64,000 nucleotides of DNA, from assembly GCA_963745765.1 (NCBI GenBank), contig CAVUYQ010000016.1:217754-281753 (forward strand). The letters run 5' to 3'. Shown here in pieces: positions 63,487 to 64,000 of the stretch. This DNA comes from Ww85 sp963745765. GTDB lineage: Bacteria > Desulfobacterota > Desulfobulbia > Desulfobulbales > Desulfocapsaceae. The position numbers and the translations under genes were made by a program. The first letter of the stretch is position 1; the number at the start of each line of letters is the position of its first letter. Below the pieces are notes generated by a model. The model was given only the letters and a program-made list of their open reading frames with translations, was not told where the DNA came from and did not search any database.

Positions 63487-64000
63487 CTACTGGATCGCCT
63501 GCAGGCGATCATAGACATCCTGCGACCAGGTTGCATCCGGTCCATTATGAAGCTTCATGGTCGCTTCACGGAAGGAAGTGATATCGACACGGTTAACGGT
63601 AACACCCTGTGCCTCGAACCAGGCGGCAAGAGTATTTTCGGACTCAATGATATCGCTGGTGACCCTCTCTGCAGCTGCCTGGAATTCTTCGATAAAGATT
63701 ACCTTGTCGGCATCAGAAAGCCTGTTCCAGAGCGGACCGCCAATAATGGTAAGGATACTGTCCAGAATATGACCGGTAAGATTGATGTACTTCTGTACTT
63801 CATAGAACTTCTTGGCCTTGATGGTCGGCAGCGGATTTTCCTGGGCATCAACCACGCCCTGCTGCAGCGCCAGGTAGACCTCGGCAAAGGCGAGCGGTGT
63901 CGGGTTGGCGTTACAGGCTTTCGGGAACATATAAGCTAAAGAGGCGCGTTAGGCACGCGAATCTTCAGATTTTCATATCATCGCAGACATTGAGCGGCTT
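63487..64000 (-). CDS. TRAP transporter solute-binding protein DctP, partial
   Basis: C-terminal part of a periplasmic DctP-family binding protein; the gene continues past the window end. From 63930 down it reads FPKACNANPTPLAFAEVYLALQQG, with DAQENPLPTIKAKKFYEVQKYINLTGH, both typical. Upstream of that the frame changes twice: near 63940 (joining to IRVPNAPL) and near 63967 (joining to KPLNVCDDMK). With both corrected the sequence reads on to 64000, so these are likely sequence errors. First gene known of the sugar-acid operon. Confidence 0.82.

Noticed and set aside
1..64000. CRISPR array or phage module
   Set aside because: No regularly spaced short repeats, cas genes, integrase or phage structural genes were seen.

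Overview
The window looks like chromosome from a Gram-negative, mostly anaerobic bacterium, most likely of the Desulfobacterota (Desulfobulbales/Desulfobacterales type). The reasons are a DUF4911 protein next to miaB, LUD and DUF1847 proteins, three lipid A genes (lpxB, lpxK, lpxC), a branched-chain amino acid ABC importer, a TRAP carrier and a quinone-linked succinate dehydrogenase/fumarate reductase. This placement is inference from gene content, not a phylogeny.

Layout. 0.3-3.4 kb: purB, a DUF4911 gene and miaB. 3.4-10.4 kb: a minus-strand operon headed by a GntR/FadR-type regulator with a palindromic operator, coding for a cytochrome b (a fused SdhC/SdhD-like protein), flavoprotein and iron-sulfur subunits, an MmgE/PrpD protein and a class III CoA-transferase; this reads as an organic-acid catabolic unit. 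10.4-13.9 kb: LUD, DUF1847, DapA-type aldolase and carboxymuconolactone decarboxylase genes. 13.9-15 kb: mostly non-coding, with a 143-bp MITE-like element. 15-19.5 kb: topoisomerase IV (parE-parC), a Cys-rich mini-protein and cutA. 19.7-22 kb: coaX, LD-carboxypeptidase and an SH3 protein. 22-25.1 kb: a helicase/exonuclease pair of the MrfA/MrfB (YprA/YprB) type. 25.1-27.5 kb: a prephenate dehydratase-like/ACT/prephenate dehydrogenase fusion and a zinc-ribbon protein.

27.6-30.4 kb: tRNA-His with its terminator, followed by what looks like a small integron-type cassette cluster without an integrase: a brnT/brnA toxin-antitoxin pair and an AT/GC-shifted epimerase gene, each bounded by attC-like sites. 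30.9-36.2 kb: hydrolase, solute-binding lipoprotein, dCMP deaminase, thiL and two unrecognised genes. 36.4-40.7 kb: yifB/comM, a tRNA-methyltransferase-like gene, DUF1015 and queD. 40.9-52.6 kb: envelope genes (nucleotide-sugar dehydrogenase, lpxB with a Gfo/Idh oxidoreductase, lpxK, lpxC) interleaved with livFGMHK, an Smr protein and a YjbQ protein. 52.6-57.2 kb: a disturbed accessory region with a truncated GspC-like protein, a multicopper oxidase gene broken in several places and an IS5-type transposase remnant, bracketed by two copies of an ~88-bp direct repeat. 57.2-64 kb: a minus-strand catabolic operon (TRAP DctP-DctQ-DctM, PdxA2-like, DUF1537 kinase, iron alcohol dehydrogenase, SDR) that fits four-carbon sugar-acid use.

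A striking overall feature is the number of single-base frameshifts in otherwise intact genes (near 22168, 23550, 25226, 34885, 35615, at least five in the oxidase, and two near 63940-63970). Several lie in homopolymers, so base-level sequence error is at least as likely as true gene decay. The likeliest new biology is the attC-like cassette cluster after tRNA-His and the GntR/SDH/PrpD/CoA-transferase operon.
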